Positions 1-8,260 of a DNA stretch of 32,207 bases are shown here, piece after piece (the first letter of the stretch is position 1; each line of letters starts with the position of its first letter). The translations under genes and the position numbers were made by a program. The stretch covers positions 1-32,207 of the forward strand of contig CALKNI010000162.1 in assembly GCA_938091115.1 (NCBI GenBank), written 5' to 3'. Under the pieces are notes generated by a model. That model was given only the letters and a program-made list of their open reading frames with translations, did not search any database and had not been told where the DNA came from. The DNA is from an uncultured Pirellulaceae bacterium. GTDB lineage: Bacteria; Planctomycetota; Planctomycetia; Pirellulales; Pirellulaceae.

Positions 1-1367
1 CATCGGCGTACATCCGCAACTGCAACACCGTCGAGTTTACCTGAAGTACCAGCGTAAATAACCATGATCTGGTCGCAGACGTGAAGCGGCTTATATTGCG
101 GTTGCTTCAGCAACTCAACCATCCGGTAACCCCGATCCAGGTCGGCCTGAGTCGCAGCATCCAAGTCCGTTCCCAGTTGAGCAAACGCTTCCAACGCTCG
201 GAAAGCTGCCAACTGAAGTCGCAAACCACCCGCGACGTTCTTCATTGCTGAGACCTGAGCATTACCACCGACGCGGGAAACCGAAATACCAGCGTTCATC
301 GCGGGTCGAACACCCGAAAAGAACAAGTCCGGCTGAAGATAAATCTGGCCATCTGTAATCGAAATCACGTTGGTTGGAATGTAAGCAGAAACCTCACCCT
401 CCTGTGTTTCAATAATCGGAAGCGAGGTGATTGAGCCACCACCCAGTTCGTCACTAAGCTTCACGCTTCGCTCAAGCAGACGCGAGTGACAGTAAAACAC
501 GTCACCAGGATAAGCTTCACGACCAGGAGGACGACGCATCAGCAACGATAATTCGCGATAGGCAACCGCCTGCTTGGAAAGGTCATCGTACACAACTAGA
601 CAGTGACCGCCGGCGTACATGAAATGCTCGGCCATCGCAGTCCCGGCATAGGGAGCGATGTACTGCATTGGAGCTGGAGAACTCGCACCAGAAACGATAA
701 CCGTGGTGTAATCCATGGCTCCGTTTTCTTCCAATTCCTTGATGACACCGGCAACCGAAGAATCTTTTTGACCAACAGCAATGTAAAAACATTGAACGCC
801 AGTCCCTTTTTGATTAATGATTGCATCAATGCCGATTGCCGTTTTACCAGTTTTTCGGTCACCAATGATCAATTCGCGTTGCCCGCGTCCTACCGGCGTC
901 ATCGCGTCAACCGCTTTGATACCGGTTGGCATCGACTCAGTCACAGGCTTTCGCTCTGCAACCCCAGCAGCGATAATTTCAACTGGACGCGTAGCATTTG
1001 AATTAACCGGACCTTTTCCGTCGAGCGGATTACCTAGCGGATCCACTACGCGACCGACAACCGCTTCACCAACAGGCACCGAGAGTAACGTTCCCAGCGA
1101 TTTAACCTGATCACCTTCGTTAATCTTAAGGTAATCACCCAAAATAATAATACCGACTGAGTTCTCTTCGAGGTTAAACGCTAGGCCGATGATTCCCCCC
1201 GGGAATTCGACCATCTCACCTGCGGCAACATTCGTAAGACCATGAACACGGGCAATACCGTCACCGACTTCCAGCACGGTTCCGACTTCGCGAACATCAA
1301 TCTCGCTCTCAAAGTTAGTGATTTCCTGTTGAATCACCGAGGCGATTTCGTCAGCACTGATTTTCAT
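1..1367 (-). CDS. atpA: F1 ATP synthase subunit alpha (3'-truncated by window edge)
   Basis: This is the non-catalytic nucleotide-binding alpha subunit of the F1 head of ATP synthase. The reading frame runs off the left edge of the window, so only the first 455 codons are visible. The N-terminal beta-barrel segment (residues about 1-95) and the P-loop domain follow the family order. The P-loop reads GDRKTGKT at residues 169-176, where E. coli has Gln after the Arg. The stretch [11 protein letters not shown] carries the conserved arginine that faces the catalytic site. The ATG at 1365-1367 is preceded by GAGGAAA at suitable spacing. The gene follows atpH after about 100 bases and is the last visible gene of the atp operon; atpG, atpD and atpC would be expected beyond the edge but are not seen. 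Confidence 0.97.
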   Translation of the reverse strand, partial: MKISADEIASVIQQEITNFESEIDVREVGTVLEVGDGIARVHGLTNVAAGEMVEFPGGIIGLAFNLEENSVGIIILGDYLKINEGDQVKSLGTLLSVPVGEAVVGRVVDPLGNPLDGKGPVNSNATRPVEIIAAGVAERKPVTESMPTGIKAVDAMTPVGRGQRELIIGDRKTGKTAIGIDAIINQKGTGVQCFYIAVGQKDSSVAGVIKELEENGAMDYTTVIVSGASSPAPMQYIAPYAGTAMAEHFMYAGGHCLVVYDDLSKQAVAYRELSLLMRRPPGREAYPGDVFYCHSRLLERSVKLSDELGGGSITSLPIIETQEGEVSAYIPTNVISITDGQIYLQPDLFFSGVRPAMNAGISVSRVGGNAQVSAMKNVAGGLRLQLAAFRALEAFAQLGTDLDAATQADLDRGYRMVELLKQPQYKPLHVCDQIMVIYAGTSGKLDGVAVADVRR

Positions 1368-1467
1368 TGATTTCCTCGTTATTTTTAAAAGACAACCCTT
1401 CGGCCATCCTTGCTTCAACCAATTGAAGTTTGTTGTATTTTCTAAAGCCTCTGGATCTACTCAACCA

Positions 1468-2088
1468 TTAATCCGAAGTGGTAAAGCGATCCAATTTCTC
1501 TCGAATGGCATCCGAGGCACGCTTCACAGCCCGCGACCGAACCTGAGACAACTGATTTACCACACTGCCGTCGTAAACCGTGTCACCCACTCGAACCACA
1601 ATCCCGCCAAGTATTTCAGGATCGACTAGAACCTGAAGACTGACATCCTTGCCAAGTGTCTTAGACAACTGATCGGTGATTCGACCAACGGCTTCGCCAT
1701 CTATCGGAGACGCAGATGTCACGACCGCTTGAACGCGACCCGACATCTCATCACGCAAAGTTTTTGCCGAAGCTGAAATTGCACCAAGACAGTCGAAACG
1801 ACCCTTACTACCTACAACCTTAAGGAAGTGCAGCAAGCCTTTTTCAACCTTTCCCGCAAACGCTTTATCGAGCAAATCCATCTTAGAAGTTACACCGATC
1901 CTCGGAGACTCCAAGGCCTCTCGCATACCAGCAACGCCGTTTATTGCGTCGACGACTTCGCCGAGCTCATCGACCAGCTGGTCGACGTTTCCAGCATCCG
2001 CACCAAACGCCAATAGCGCCCGTGCATAAACATCGCCCAACTGTTGCTGGTCGCTGTCGAAAACCGTCGATTGTTTCGCTTCTACCAT
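1468..2088 (-). CDS. atpH: F1 ATP synthase subunit delta
   Basis: The 206-residue protein belongs to the delta/OSCP family, which joins the F1 head to the peripheral b stalk. The N-terminal part (residues about 15-120) is the helical OSCP core, starting with GDVYARALLAFG. The C-terminal part carries the family signature region LQVLVDPEILGGIVVRVGDTVYDGSV followed by a basic tail. It is slightly longer than the usual 175-185 residues because of about 15 extra residues at the N-terminus and a charged C-terminal tail. The start ATG at 2086-2088 has only a weak ribosome site. It lies between atpF and atpA on the same strand, as in most bacterial atp operons. Confidence 0.95.
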   Translation of the reverse strand: MVEAKQSTVFDSDQQQLGDVYARALLAFGADAGNVDQLVDELGEVVDAINGVAGMREALESPRIGVTSKMDLLDKAFAGKVEKGLLHFLKVVGSKGRFDCLGAISASAKTLRDEMSGRVQAVVTSASPIDGEAVGRITDQLSKTLGKDVSLQVLVDPEILGGIVVRVGDTVYDGSVVNQLSQVRSRAVKRASDAIREKLDRFTTSD

Positions 2089-2132
2089 CGAAAGTGACTA
2101 CCTAATCAGTCGTTGATTGATCTAAACGGCAA

Positions 2133-2675
2133 CTATGCCCCAGTGGTGAACTGCTCAAGTGATTTCTCAATCAAGTCGGTATGATCCGATTTATCAAGTG
2201 ATCGCCCGACGATACTGCCCGCAAGACTTACAGCCGAGTCCACACTCGATTCCGCCAGATCCCGCACCGCAGCGGTCTTCGCCGCTTCAATGTCAGCCAA
2301 CGCCCGCTCTCGAGTTTTCTGAGCCTCAGCAGCAGCCTCGGCCATGATTTTCTCTTTGGCAACGTTTGCGGTTGACTTTGCTTCGGCGATCAAGGCCGAA
2401 GCCTCCCCGTCTGCTCCAGCCATCTTTTCTTGATAAGCAGCGAGTTGAGCTTCAGCTTGGTCTTTAGCGATTCGGGCTGCCTCAATGTCATCCACCATCC
2501 GCTTCTCTCTCGCATCCAAACCCTCGATAATTGGGTTCCAAGCGAACTTAAATAGTACCGCCAAAAGCCCAATAAAAATCAGGAGGGAGAAAAATAGCGT
2601 ATCGACTCTCAGCTCCAACGGAGGGCTCGCGGCCCCGGAAGCAATCAAGCCTACCAGATTTTGGTTCAACATCAT
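2133..2675 (-). CDS. atpF: F0 ATP synthase subunit b
   Basis: This is the b subunit forming the peripheral stalk. One membrane helix (about residues 26-46, SLLIFIGLLAVLFKFAWNPI) is followed by a long charged alanine-rich coiled coil running to the C-terminus, with the pattern EKRMVDDIEAARIAKDQAEAQL. The 180-residue length is normal for the family if slightly long at the N-terminus. Three in-frame starts lie together (GTG at 2676-2678, ATG at 2673-2675, ATG at 2670-2672). A GGTGA site centred near 2684 fits the middle ATG best, so that one is chosen. Only one b gene is visible, so the stalk is probably a b homodimer, unless a b' gene lies elsewhere. Confidence 0.93.
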   Translation of the reverse strand: MMLNQNLVGLIASGAASPPLELRVDTLFFSLLIFIGLLAVLFKFAWNPIIEGLDAREKRMVDDIEAARIAKDQAEAQLAAYQEKMAGADGEASALIAEAKSTANVAKEKIMAEAAAEAQKTRERALADIEAAKTAAVRDLAESSVDSAVSLAGSIVGRSLDKSDHTDLIEKSLEQFTTGA

Positions 2676-2766
2676 CACTCTTCACCAAGTAAGAAAATCA
2701 AACTGAACAATCCACCTTAGGTTTGCCCAAAAGCACAGATTGAGCTTTTGAGCTAGTCCCCAAGAT

Positions 2767-3081
<315 letters not shown>

Positions 3082-3132
3082 TCAAAAGTTCTCCAAATTC
3101 AAAGAGCAGCAAATTTTTCTAAAATATTCAAA

Positions 3133-4284
3133 TCAGTGAGGATGAATAGCCGCACCGATAAACAACGAAGTCAAAAACGCAAAAACATAAGCCTGAATAA
3201 AGGCCACCAACAACTCGAGAATGTTGACCGCAATCGTTGTCAGAATCACCGCAGGACCAACACCCCAAATCAACTGGGTGTGCCAGGTTACACCGATAAA
3301 TGCGACAAATACGCCGACCACCAAGTGACCGGCAAACATATTTGCAAACAATCGAACCGCCAACACGGCATGCTTGATCAGCAAGCCAAAGACCTCAATA
3401 CCCCAAATCATCGGAATGAGGATTATCTTTAAAAAAGGATTGATGTCGAGGTGGGGTGCCTGAGCTTTCAAGAAACCCGCAAAACCCATCTTCTTAATTC
3501 CAGTCGACATTACCACAAAGAAGACCGAAATCGCCAACGCCGCAGTCACTGAAATCGAACCAGTGGCGGCCCCCAAACCAGGAACCATTCCCAAAAGATT
3601 CAGGGCCAGCACAAAAAAGAATATTGTCCAAATAAACGGCAAAAACCGCTTGGCGTCCGAAGAACCAATCCCGGGAACAGCAACCTCATCGCGGATATAG
3701 CAAACCATGACGTCAATCACGTTCCAAAAGCGACCAACGGGACGATCGCCGCTCTTAATCCGCTTAGCATATGGAATAAAGATCGCCGCTACAATCAACG
3801 CCCCAATCAACTCCAGCACCACAAACTTGGTTGGCTGAAAAGTGACAGGGCCCACAAAATCATTTTTCTGGTACGCCCAAACCGAACCGTTCTCGCCCAT
3901 CATTGGACTTTCGTCCGTGTACGGGGAAATCTGCGGAATATACAACTTGTCCTTAATCATTCCTTCGCCCCACGGCGGAAAAGCCGGTAGCTCAAAGTGA
4001 TCTGAATCCTGAACATGCCCAATCAAACTATCGGGACTCAGATAATACCCCATCGCAAGGTCAATATTCTCATTCCATTCATCAGTCGATGCCGAATCTC
4101 CGCCATGCCCATGACCGTCTTCGTGGTGACCGTCTTCGTGGTGACCGTCCTCATCGTGGCCATCTTTACCATGACTACCTGCGTCGTGATCATGGCCACC
4201 TTCATCATGCCCATGACCCTCTTGTGTCGTCTGTTGTTCGTCATCCTGAGGACCAACGACCGAGAGTAAGCTGTTTTTTTTCAT
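3133..4284 (-). CDS. atpB: F0 ATP synthase subunit a with histidine-rich N-terminal arm
   Basis: This is the stator channel subunit of the proton path. The essential arginine is R311 in LAVRLFANMFAGH, and the C-terminal helix LLVAFIQAYVFAFLTSLFIGAAIH matches the family. At 383 residues it is more than 100 residues longer than E. coli subunit a (271). The extra part is at the N-terminus: residues 21-62 hold 12 histidines mixed with Asp, Glu and Gly, including a doubled GHHED unit, then about 90 residues lead to the first membrane helix near 153-170. The ATG at 4282-4284 has no clear Shine-Dalgarno site, but the coding pattern continues through the arm. Metal binding by the arm is an inference from composition only. 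Confidence 0.95.
   Translation of the reverse strand: MKKNSLLSVVGPQDDEQQTTQEGHGHDEGGHDHDAGSHGKDGHDEDGHHEDGHHEDGHGHGGDSASTDEWNENIDLAMGYYLSPDSLIGHVQDSDHFELPAFPPWGEGMIKDKLYIPQISPYTDESPMMGENGSVWAYQKNDFVGPVTFQPTKFVVLELIGALIVAAIFIPYAKRIKSGDRPVGRFWNVIDVMVCYIRDEVAVPGIGSSDAKRFLPFIWTIFFFVLALNLLGMVPGLGAATGSISVTAALAISVFFVVMSTGIKKMGFAGFLKAQAPHLDINPFLKIILIPMIWGIEVFGLLIKHAVLAVRLFANMFAGHLVVGVFVAFIGVTWHTQLIWGVGPAVILTTIAVNILELLVAFIQAYVFAFLTSLFIGAAIHPH
4112..4158 (+). repeat. 15-base tandem repeat encoding GHHED units in atpB
   Basis: Two identical 15-base units (4112-4126 and 4127-4141) and a diverged third unit (from 4142) lie in the histidine-rich arm of atpB. On the coding strand they encode GHHED-GHHED, then a degenerate copy. 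The in-frame period suggests that the arm grew by slippage or unequal exchange. Confidence 0.8.
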
Positions 4285-4333
4285 CGAGCAGCAACTGCCT
4301 ATTAATTTCTATTTTGACTTCCGCCGAACCAGT

Positions 4334-4750
4334 TTATCCAGAAATCTCATCTCCGCCAGCACCTGCGGGACCAAGTTTTTTTAAAGCAACCTGAACGTCC
4401 GCGACCATACCCACGAAATAAAAGCAAATTATATAAAAAACCAAACTCAAATCGAGCGGTGGATCACGCAAATAGATTCCCCAGACCGCAACCAAACCGG
4501 GAATACTCACCCTAATTGCCATCTGCATCGCCATGCGAGCCATCAACAGCTCATGTCCCCTCGGATACTCGCTCGCAACATGAGCGGCAAGTGTCGAAAC
4601 GAGACAAACACCCAATGCCAAAAAACCAGTATTAACATCGGTTTCAAGAAACCATCCTACGGGAATCACCACAGCACCCGCCAACAACTCCACAACTGTT
4701 AGGAAAAGCAACCGTACAAACATCGACTGCAAGGCCAACTGCTGAAACAT
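4334..4750 (-). CDS. ATP synthase I-like membrane protein of the atp operon
   Basis: This 138-residue hydrophobic protein has about four predicted membrane helices (roughly 14-36, 42-62, 78-95 and 100-120) and a short polar C-terminal tail. It sits between the atpZ-like gene (8-base gap) and atpB, where AtpI-type assembly factors are found. AtpI proteins are thought to help assemble the c ring or to move Mg2+; nothing in this sequence shows a catalytic motif. AGGGG lies just upstream of the ATG, and the tight spacing suggests translational coupling to the preceding gene. The family call rests on position, size and topology more than on motifs; an AtpR-like protein is the alternative. Confidence 0.7.
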   Translation of the reverse strand: MFQQLALQSMFVRLLFLTVVELLAGAVVIPVGWFLETDVNTGFLALGVCLVSTLAAHVASEYPRGHELLMARMAMQMAIRVSIPGLVAVWGIYLRDPPLDLSLVFYIICFYFVGMVADVQVALKKLGPAGAGGDEISG

Positions 4751-4758
4751 AACGGCCC

Positions 4759-4998
4759 CTAACTTTGTTGTGAATCTTCATCCGAGTCAGCTTTCGAGAC
4801 TCGCCCTACATCAACAGGCCCCGATACCAGTAGCATGAGTTGCCTAACCGCAACCCCCATCCCCAGCACCAACCCCAAAAGGGTAAACACCAACACCGAC
4901 CCAATATTTTGATCGATCCAATAACCCACCAAACCAGGAACGATCATCATAATACTGATGGACGTTACCTCTGAAGCCTTAGAAAAAGACTTCGCCAT
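4759..4998 (-). CDS. AtpZ/AtpI-family small membrane protein
   Basis: This short protein has two membrane helices joined by a tight turn. The pattern VPGLVGYWIDQNIGSVLVFTLLG...GVAVRQL matches the AtpZ/AtpI family, whose members read GYWLDxxxGT...LLGLxxG. Such proteins open many atp operons and are thought to assist F0 assembly or ion loading. An ATG at 4996-4998 gives 79 residues; an in-frame TTG at 5026-5028 would add ten residues (MVNTLDDRSP) and has a weak AGGTC-type site. The ATG is preferred because the added residues do not look conserved, but the ribosome-site evidence does not settle it. It is the first gene of the operon. Confidence 0.8.
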   Translation of the reverse strand: MAKSFSKASEVTSISIMMIVPGLVGYWIDQNIGSVLVFTLLGLVLGMGVAVRQLMLLVSGPVDVGRVSKADSDEDSQQS

Positions 4999-5390
4999 GG
5001 GAGATCGGTCATCAAGCGTATTTACCAACGTTCTGACCTGCCACGACTGTAAGATTGGCCTGTTTTTTTCGAGTGAAAAACCTTTCGGGCTAATCTAATC
5101 ACTGGTATGTCACCCGACAAGCCCGCACCCAGAAAGATTGAGAATATTTTCACAATGTTGACATAAACTATTACACACCAGTATTTTACATCTTAAAAAC
5201 TCACCCGTGAAGTTGCCGAAGTAATTTAACTTACGATGACTCAATTTCCCTTAATCCAAGATTGCGTCTGTGGCAAAAACGTAAGCCTTTACGATTAAAA
5301 CACTTAGGCCAACCCCAAAAGCAATGAAAACGCCCCAAGAACCTCCAAAACGTTTGCTTTTTGAGCATATTTCAACTAAACTTATCGAAA

Positions 5391-5406
5391 GAAACGTGGA
5401 CGTTTC
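5391..5406. promoter_or_regulatory. Operator-like palindrome GAAACGT-GG-ACGTTTC
   Basis: Two perfect 7-base half sites are separated by two bases, in the divergent region between the atp operon and the DUF4912 gene. Such a short, near-continuous palindrome is typical of a dimeric repressor or activator site rather than an RNA hairpin. No regulator can be named. Confidence 0.35.
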
Positions 5407-5445
5407 AATGCGATGGGGAGCTTTTGAGACTTCAGCGTTTATCGC

Positions 5446-5626
5446 GGTAGTTTTGCTACCCCTAGTTTTTTAGTTGCGTTCCAAAACAGAGACCTCGCAA
5501 CCTTTTCAACGTGAACTGCTTTGCAGGGGTCGGCGACCGCAAGGGATACGGTCGATTAACAATTCACTTCCTTCTTCGGATCGGACTCCGCAAAGCCGGA
5601 ATTGTGTACTGGGTATCTCCAGTACA
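5446..5626 (+). promoter_or_regulatory. Hairpin-rich 5' leader of the DUF4912 gene
   Basis: Three short inverted repeats follow each other. GGTAG/CTACC (5446-5460) is followed by a T-run, CGACCG/CGGTCG spans 5534-5554, and the 8-base perfect stem TGTACTGG/CCAGTACA spans 5605-5626. The last ends about 40 bases before the start codon. This looks like a structured leader transcript; the first hairpin with its T-run could act as an attenuator. It matches no riboswitch class I recognise. Confidence 0.35.
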
Positions 5627-5667
5627 AACATTCGACGCCCCCTGGGCTGCGTCGAGGAGTACGAAAC

Positions 5668-6801
5668 TTGATTACTGCAGCGAACCTAGCGTCTCAAAAA
5701 TCCAAAGAACTCGCCCAGATGGCCAAAGAGAAAGGCGTTTCTGGCTGGCATTCGATGCGAAAAGACGAGCTGGTCAAGGCTCTTCTGAAAGTCGCCAAAC
5801 AAAAAGCGAAAGCTAAATCTGGAACCACTCGTAAAAAGGCCACAACGACAAAAACTGCTGGAAAGTCAGTTCGCGCCACCAAAGCTTCGGCTACCAACAA
5901 AAAGCCAAAGCAATCGGATTCTGCGATTGCAAAGAAGATCCGAATCGAGCGAGAACGACAAGAAAATTTAAAAAACCTGTCTTCCGCCGTCGGCATGGCC
6001 AGGCGCAACACCCCACCCGAAAAAGATCGCGTGATCTTGATCGTGCGAGATTCATTCTGGCTTCAGGCGTACTGGGAAGTCACTCGAGCGACCGTGCAAC
6101 GGGCCAAGGTGGCAATGACTGGAATTTGGCACAACGCGAAACCAGTTCTACGCCTCCTAGAAATCACAAGCGACGGTAACACCAACTCCGTTGAGAAAGT
6201 TGTTCAAGAAATTGAAATTCACAGCGGCGTAAACAATTGGTACGTCAACATCACCGAACCCTGCAAAAATTATCGGATTGCAATCGGCTACACCGCCCCG
6301 GGTGAAAAATTTCACCTGATTTCGAAAAGTAATCAGGTCTGCCCCCCGCCGGGCAGTTCACCTGAAGGTGAACACTGGACCGACATCACCAATGACGTAG
6401 AAAAATATTACTCTTTGAGTGGGGGGCACGACCCAAGAACCGTCTCAGCAGATCTACAAGAAGTGTTTGAAGAAAAGGCTCTTCAGCCAATGCACGCTCC
6501 GGCATTCGAGCGGTTAGGGTCTGGCGTAAACGCCAATGGACAGCGATTCAACTTCCAAGTCGACGCTCACATGATTGTACATGGAGCGACCGACCCAAGA
6601 GCGACCGTAACTGTCGCGGGAGAACCAATTCGCCTCCAGCCCGATGGATCATTTGCCCTGCGACTGGAACTCCCGGACCGTAGACAAGTCCTTCCCGTCG
6701 TCGCATCCAGTCGCGATGGCACTCACCAGCGAACGACCGTCCTCGCCGTTGAGAGAAACACCAAAGTTATGGAGCCCATAACCAACGACAATAAATCGTA
6801 A
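5668..6801 (+). CDS. DUF4912 protein with Rho_N-like N-terminus and basic linker
   Basis: The 377-residue protein has three parts. Residues 8-44 (SQKSKELAQMAKEKGVSGWH...) resemble the Rho N-terminal/SAP-like helical fold that can bind nucleic acid. Residues 45-92 are a Lys/Ala/Thr-rich linker. Residues about 119-228 match DUF4912 (VRDSFWLQAYWEVT, then WYVNITEPCKNYRIAIGY), followed by an acidic stretch and a beta-rich Ig-like tail (about 298-365, HGATDPRATVTVAGEPI) that accompanies DUF4912 in many proteins. A TTG start at 5668 is chosen because GAGGAG lies 8 bases upstream; the upstream in-frame TTG at 5602 lies inside a hairpin and has a poorer site. Function is unknown. A terminator follows at 6842-6872. 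Confidence 0.88.
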   Translation: MITAANLASQKSKELAQMAKEKGVSGWHSMRKDELVKALLKVAKQKAKAKSGTTRKKATTTKTAGKSVRATKASATNKKPKQSDSAIAKKIRIERERQENLKNLSSAVGMARRNTPPEKDRVILIVRDSFWLQAYWEVTRATVQRAKVAMTGIWHNAKPVLRLLEITSDGNTNSVEKVVQEIEIHSGVNNWYVNITEPCKNYRIAIGYTAPGEKFHLISKSNQVCPPPGSSPEGEHWTDITNDVEKYYSLSGGHDPRTVSADLQEVFEEKALQPMHAPAFERLGSGVNANGQRFNFQVDAHMIVHGATDPRATVTVAGEPIRLQPDGSFALRLELPDRRQVLPVVASSRDGTHQRTTVLAVERNTKVMEPITNDNKS

Positions 6802-6841
6802 GAATCAGGCGTTTCCTCGCCGACTATCTAACCAACACTCT

Positions 6842-6885
6842 GAGCCACTGCGGGACTTCTCGCCAGTGGCTCGTTGCTTTTCAAG
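6842..6885 (+). terminator. Rho-independent-type terminator after the DUF4912 gene
   Basis: A perfect 9-base stem GAGCCACTG (6842-6850) / CAGTGGCTC (6864-6872) with a 13-base loop is followed by a short T-rich run (GTTGCTTTTC). It lies about 40 bases after the stop codon of the preceding gene. Confidence 0.65.
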
Positions 6886-7063
6886 AGATTCAAGCATTGA
6901 TTCTCAACCCCTATCGCTTCTCGCCCCAACACGAACGAAGGGAACTCGCTAAAATCGGCACAGTCCAAGTTACCCCGCGTTCGAAGACCAATCAAAAACC
7001 TAAATAATTGTGAACCACTCATCCTGCAAATGGATTTTGGAAATCACAGAAACAAACAAGCAC

Positions 7064-8092
7064 ATGACGAAAGACAGCCGCGAGAATAGAATTCCACCTG
7101 GTCAACAACTAGTGGCGCCTGGAAAATGGCCTGTGATTGGTGAACGCCTACCGGCAGAAACCAACACCCCCTGGTCGCTCAAAATTATCGGCGAAGTCGA
7201 TAAATCAATCACGTTAAGCCTCGAAGAGCTACGATCGCTTCCACAAACCAAGCGAACGATGGACATTCACTGTGTTACACGATGGTCGATGTTAGATACG
7301 ACTTTTTCGGGAGTGTTGCTCAAGGACTTGCTTTCCGAAACCGGGGTAAAGCCGAGTGCAAGATTCGTCTCTTTTCTGGCGAGATCGAAACGAAAACATG
7401 CCGCCTCCCTGGCTCTCGAAACCGCCATCAATCTCAAAACTCTCATTGCGACCGAGGTCAATGGGGAGCCAATTGGCATCACTCACGGTGGCCCCATTCG
7501 AAATATTGTTGAATCAAGATACTTCTACAAAAGCGTGAAATGGCTGGAAAAGATTGAACTGCTAAACGAAGATCGACTTGGATTCTGGGAAGCCGAATCA
7601 GGCTACCACAATCAGGCCGACCCCTGGGCAGAACAGCGTTACATGGCACCAACGATTGATCGACGAACCGCCCTTAAGCTGATTGAGACAAAAGACTTCT
7701 CCGATCAGGATCTGCGCAGTATCGACGCATCTCAACGCAACCTTGCGGGGCTTAACGCGAACGGTGCTTCATTAAGAGACGCCAATTTCTCAGGGACGAC
7801 CCTTGCAGGTGCCGACTTCACCAATGCCAACCTTTCCAATGCTCATTTCCACAATGCGAACCTTTGCAATGCCGTGTTTGTGGACGCCGACTTGGAAGGG
7901 GCAGATTTCTCTGGAGCCGACTTGAGAGGGGCCAATTTTACAGGCACGTCATTGATCGGCGCCTCGTTTTTTTCCGACAAGCTAGGAGTCGCGGTCGGCG
8001 CAATATTTGACAAAACGACCCAATTACCTCCCGCAGCGATCGAGCCCTTATTCCCTGAACAACTTCATTATGTGAACAAAGCGATGGGATAA
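7064..8092 (+). CDS. Molybdopterin oxidoreductase (sulfite-oxidase fold) fused to pentapeptide repeats
   Basis: Residues about 10-195 match the oxidoreductase molybdopterin-binding family (sulfite oxidase/YedY type). RIPPGQ opens the domain, IHCVTRWS contains the cysteine that ligates molybdenum (C70), and THGGP and GYHNQADPWAEQRY are late signatures. Residues about 211-302 are pentapeptide repeats of the A(D/N)(L/F)xx type, about 18 units, forming a right-handed beta helix in known proteins. There is no Tat or Sec signal, so it should be cytoplasmic. The ATG at 7064 is chosen because family members begin shortly before PPGQ; a GTG at 7010 would add 18 unconserved residues, and neither start has a clear ribosome site. 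Substrate and the role of the repeat tail are unknown. Confidence 0.9.
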   Translation: MTKDSRENRIPPGQQLVAPGKWPVIGERLPAETNTPWSLKIIGEVDKSITLSLEELRSLPQTKRTMDIHCVTRWSMLDTTFSGVLLKDLLSETGVKPSARFVSFLARSKRKHAASLALETAINLKTLIATEVNGEPIGITHGGPIRNIVESRYFYKSVKWLEKIELLNEDRLGFWEAESGYHNQADPWAEQRYMAPTIDRRTALKLIETKDFSDQDLRSIDASQRNLAGLNANGASLRDANFSGTTLAGADFTNANLSNAHFHNANLCNAVFVDADLEGADFSGADLRGANFTGTSLIGASFFSDKLGVAVGAIFDKTTQLPPAAIEPLFPEQLHYVNKAMG

Positions 8093-8120
8093 CAGTTCCC
8101 AGAAGGGAATCTGTTTCGCC
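8091..8120 (+). terminator. Possible terminator after the molybdopterin-pentapeptide gene
   Basis: The arms AACAGTTCCC (8091-8100) and GGGAATCTGTT (8105-8115) pair with a four-base AGAA loop and one bulged T. The stem overlaps the stop codon region. The following T-tract is short (TTTCG), so this may be an inefficient terminator or only a 3' stabilising hairpin. Confidence 0.4.
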
Positions 8121-8260
8121 CAAGGTGCCCTCGGGTTGCCCAGAACATTTTTTGCCAGTCCAATGCCTAATCAACGCTGAAAGATCCACGACTTGCTGTT
8201 GCAACACAGAGCTCTGGACAATCACTACTGGGAATTCACCTCAGCTTTCTGGAGAAATCT

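Larger units (their letters stand above)
5029..5667. other. Divergent intergenic region with a structured leader
   Basis: About 640 bases lie between the atp operon (leftward) and the DUF4912 gene (rightward), and I find no credible gene in them. The left half should hold the atp promoter, which I cannot place reliably. A TTGACA at 5158-5163 followed 18 bases later by TATTTT (5182-5187) is a weak sigma-70-like candidate for rightward transcription. The right half holds a palindrome at 5391-5406 and several short hairpins between 5446 and 5626, listed separately. Confidence 0.6.

Noticed and set aside
603-1001. Plus-strand open frame opposite atpA
   Set aside because: It is antisense to a well-matched ATP synthase gene, and its product has no domain-like pattern.
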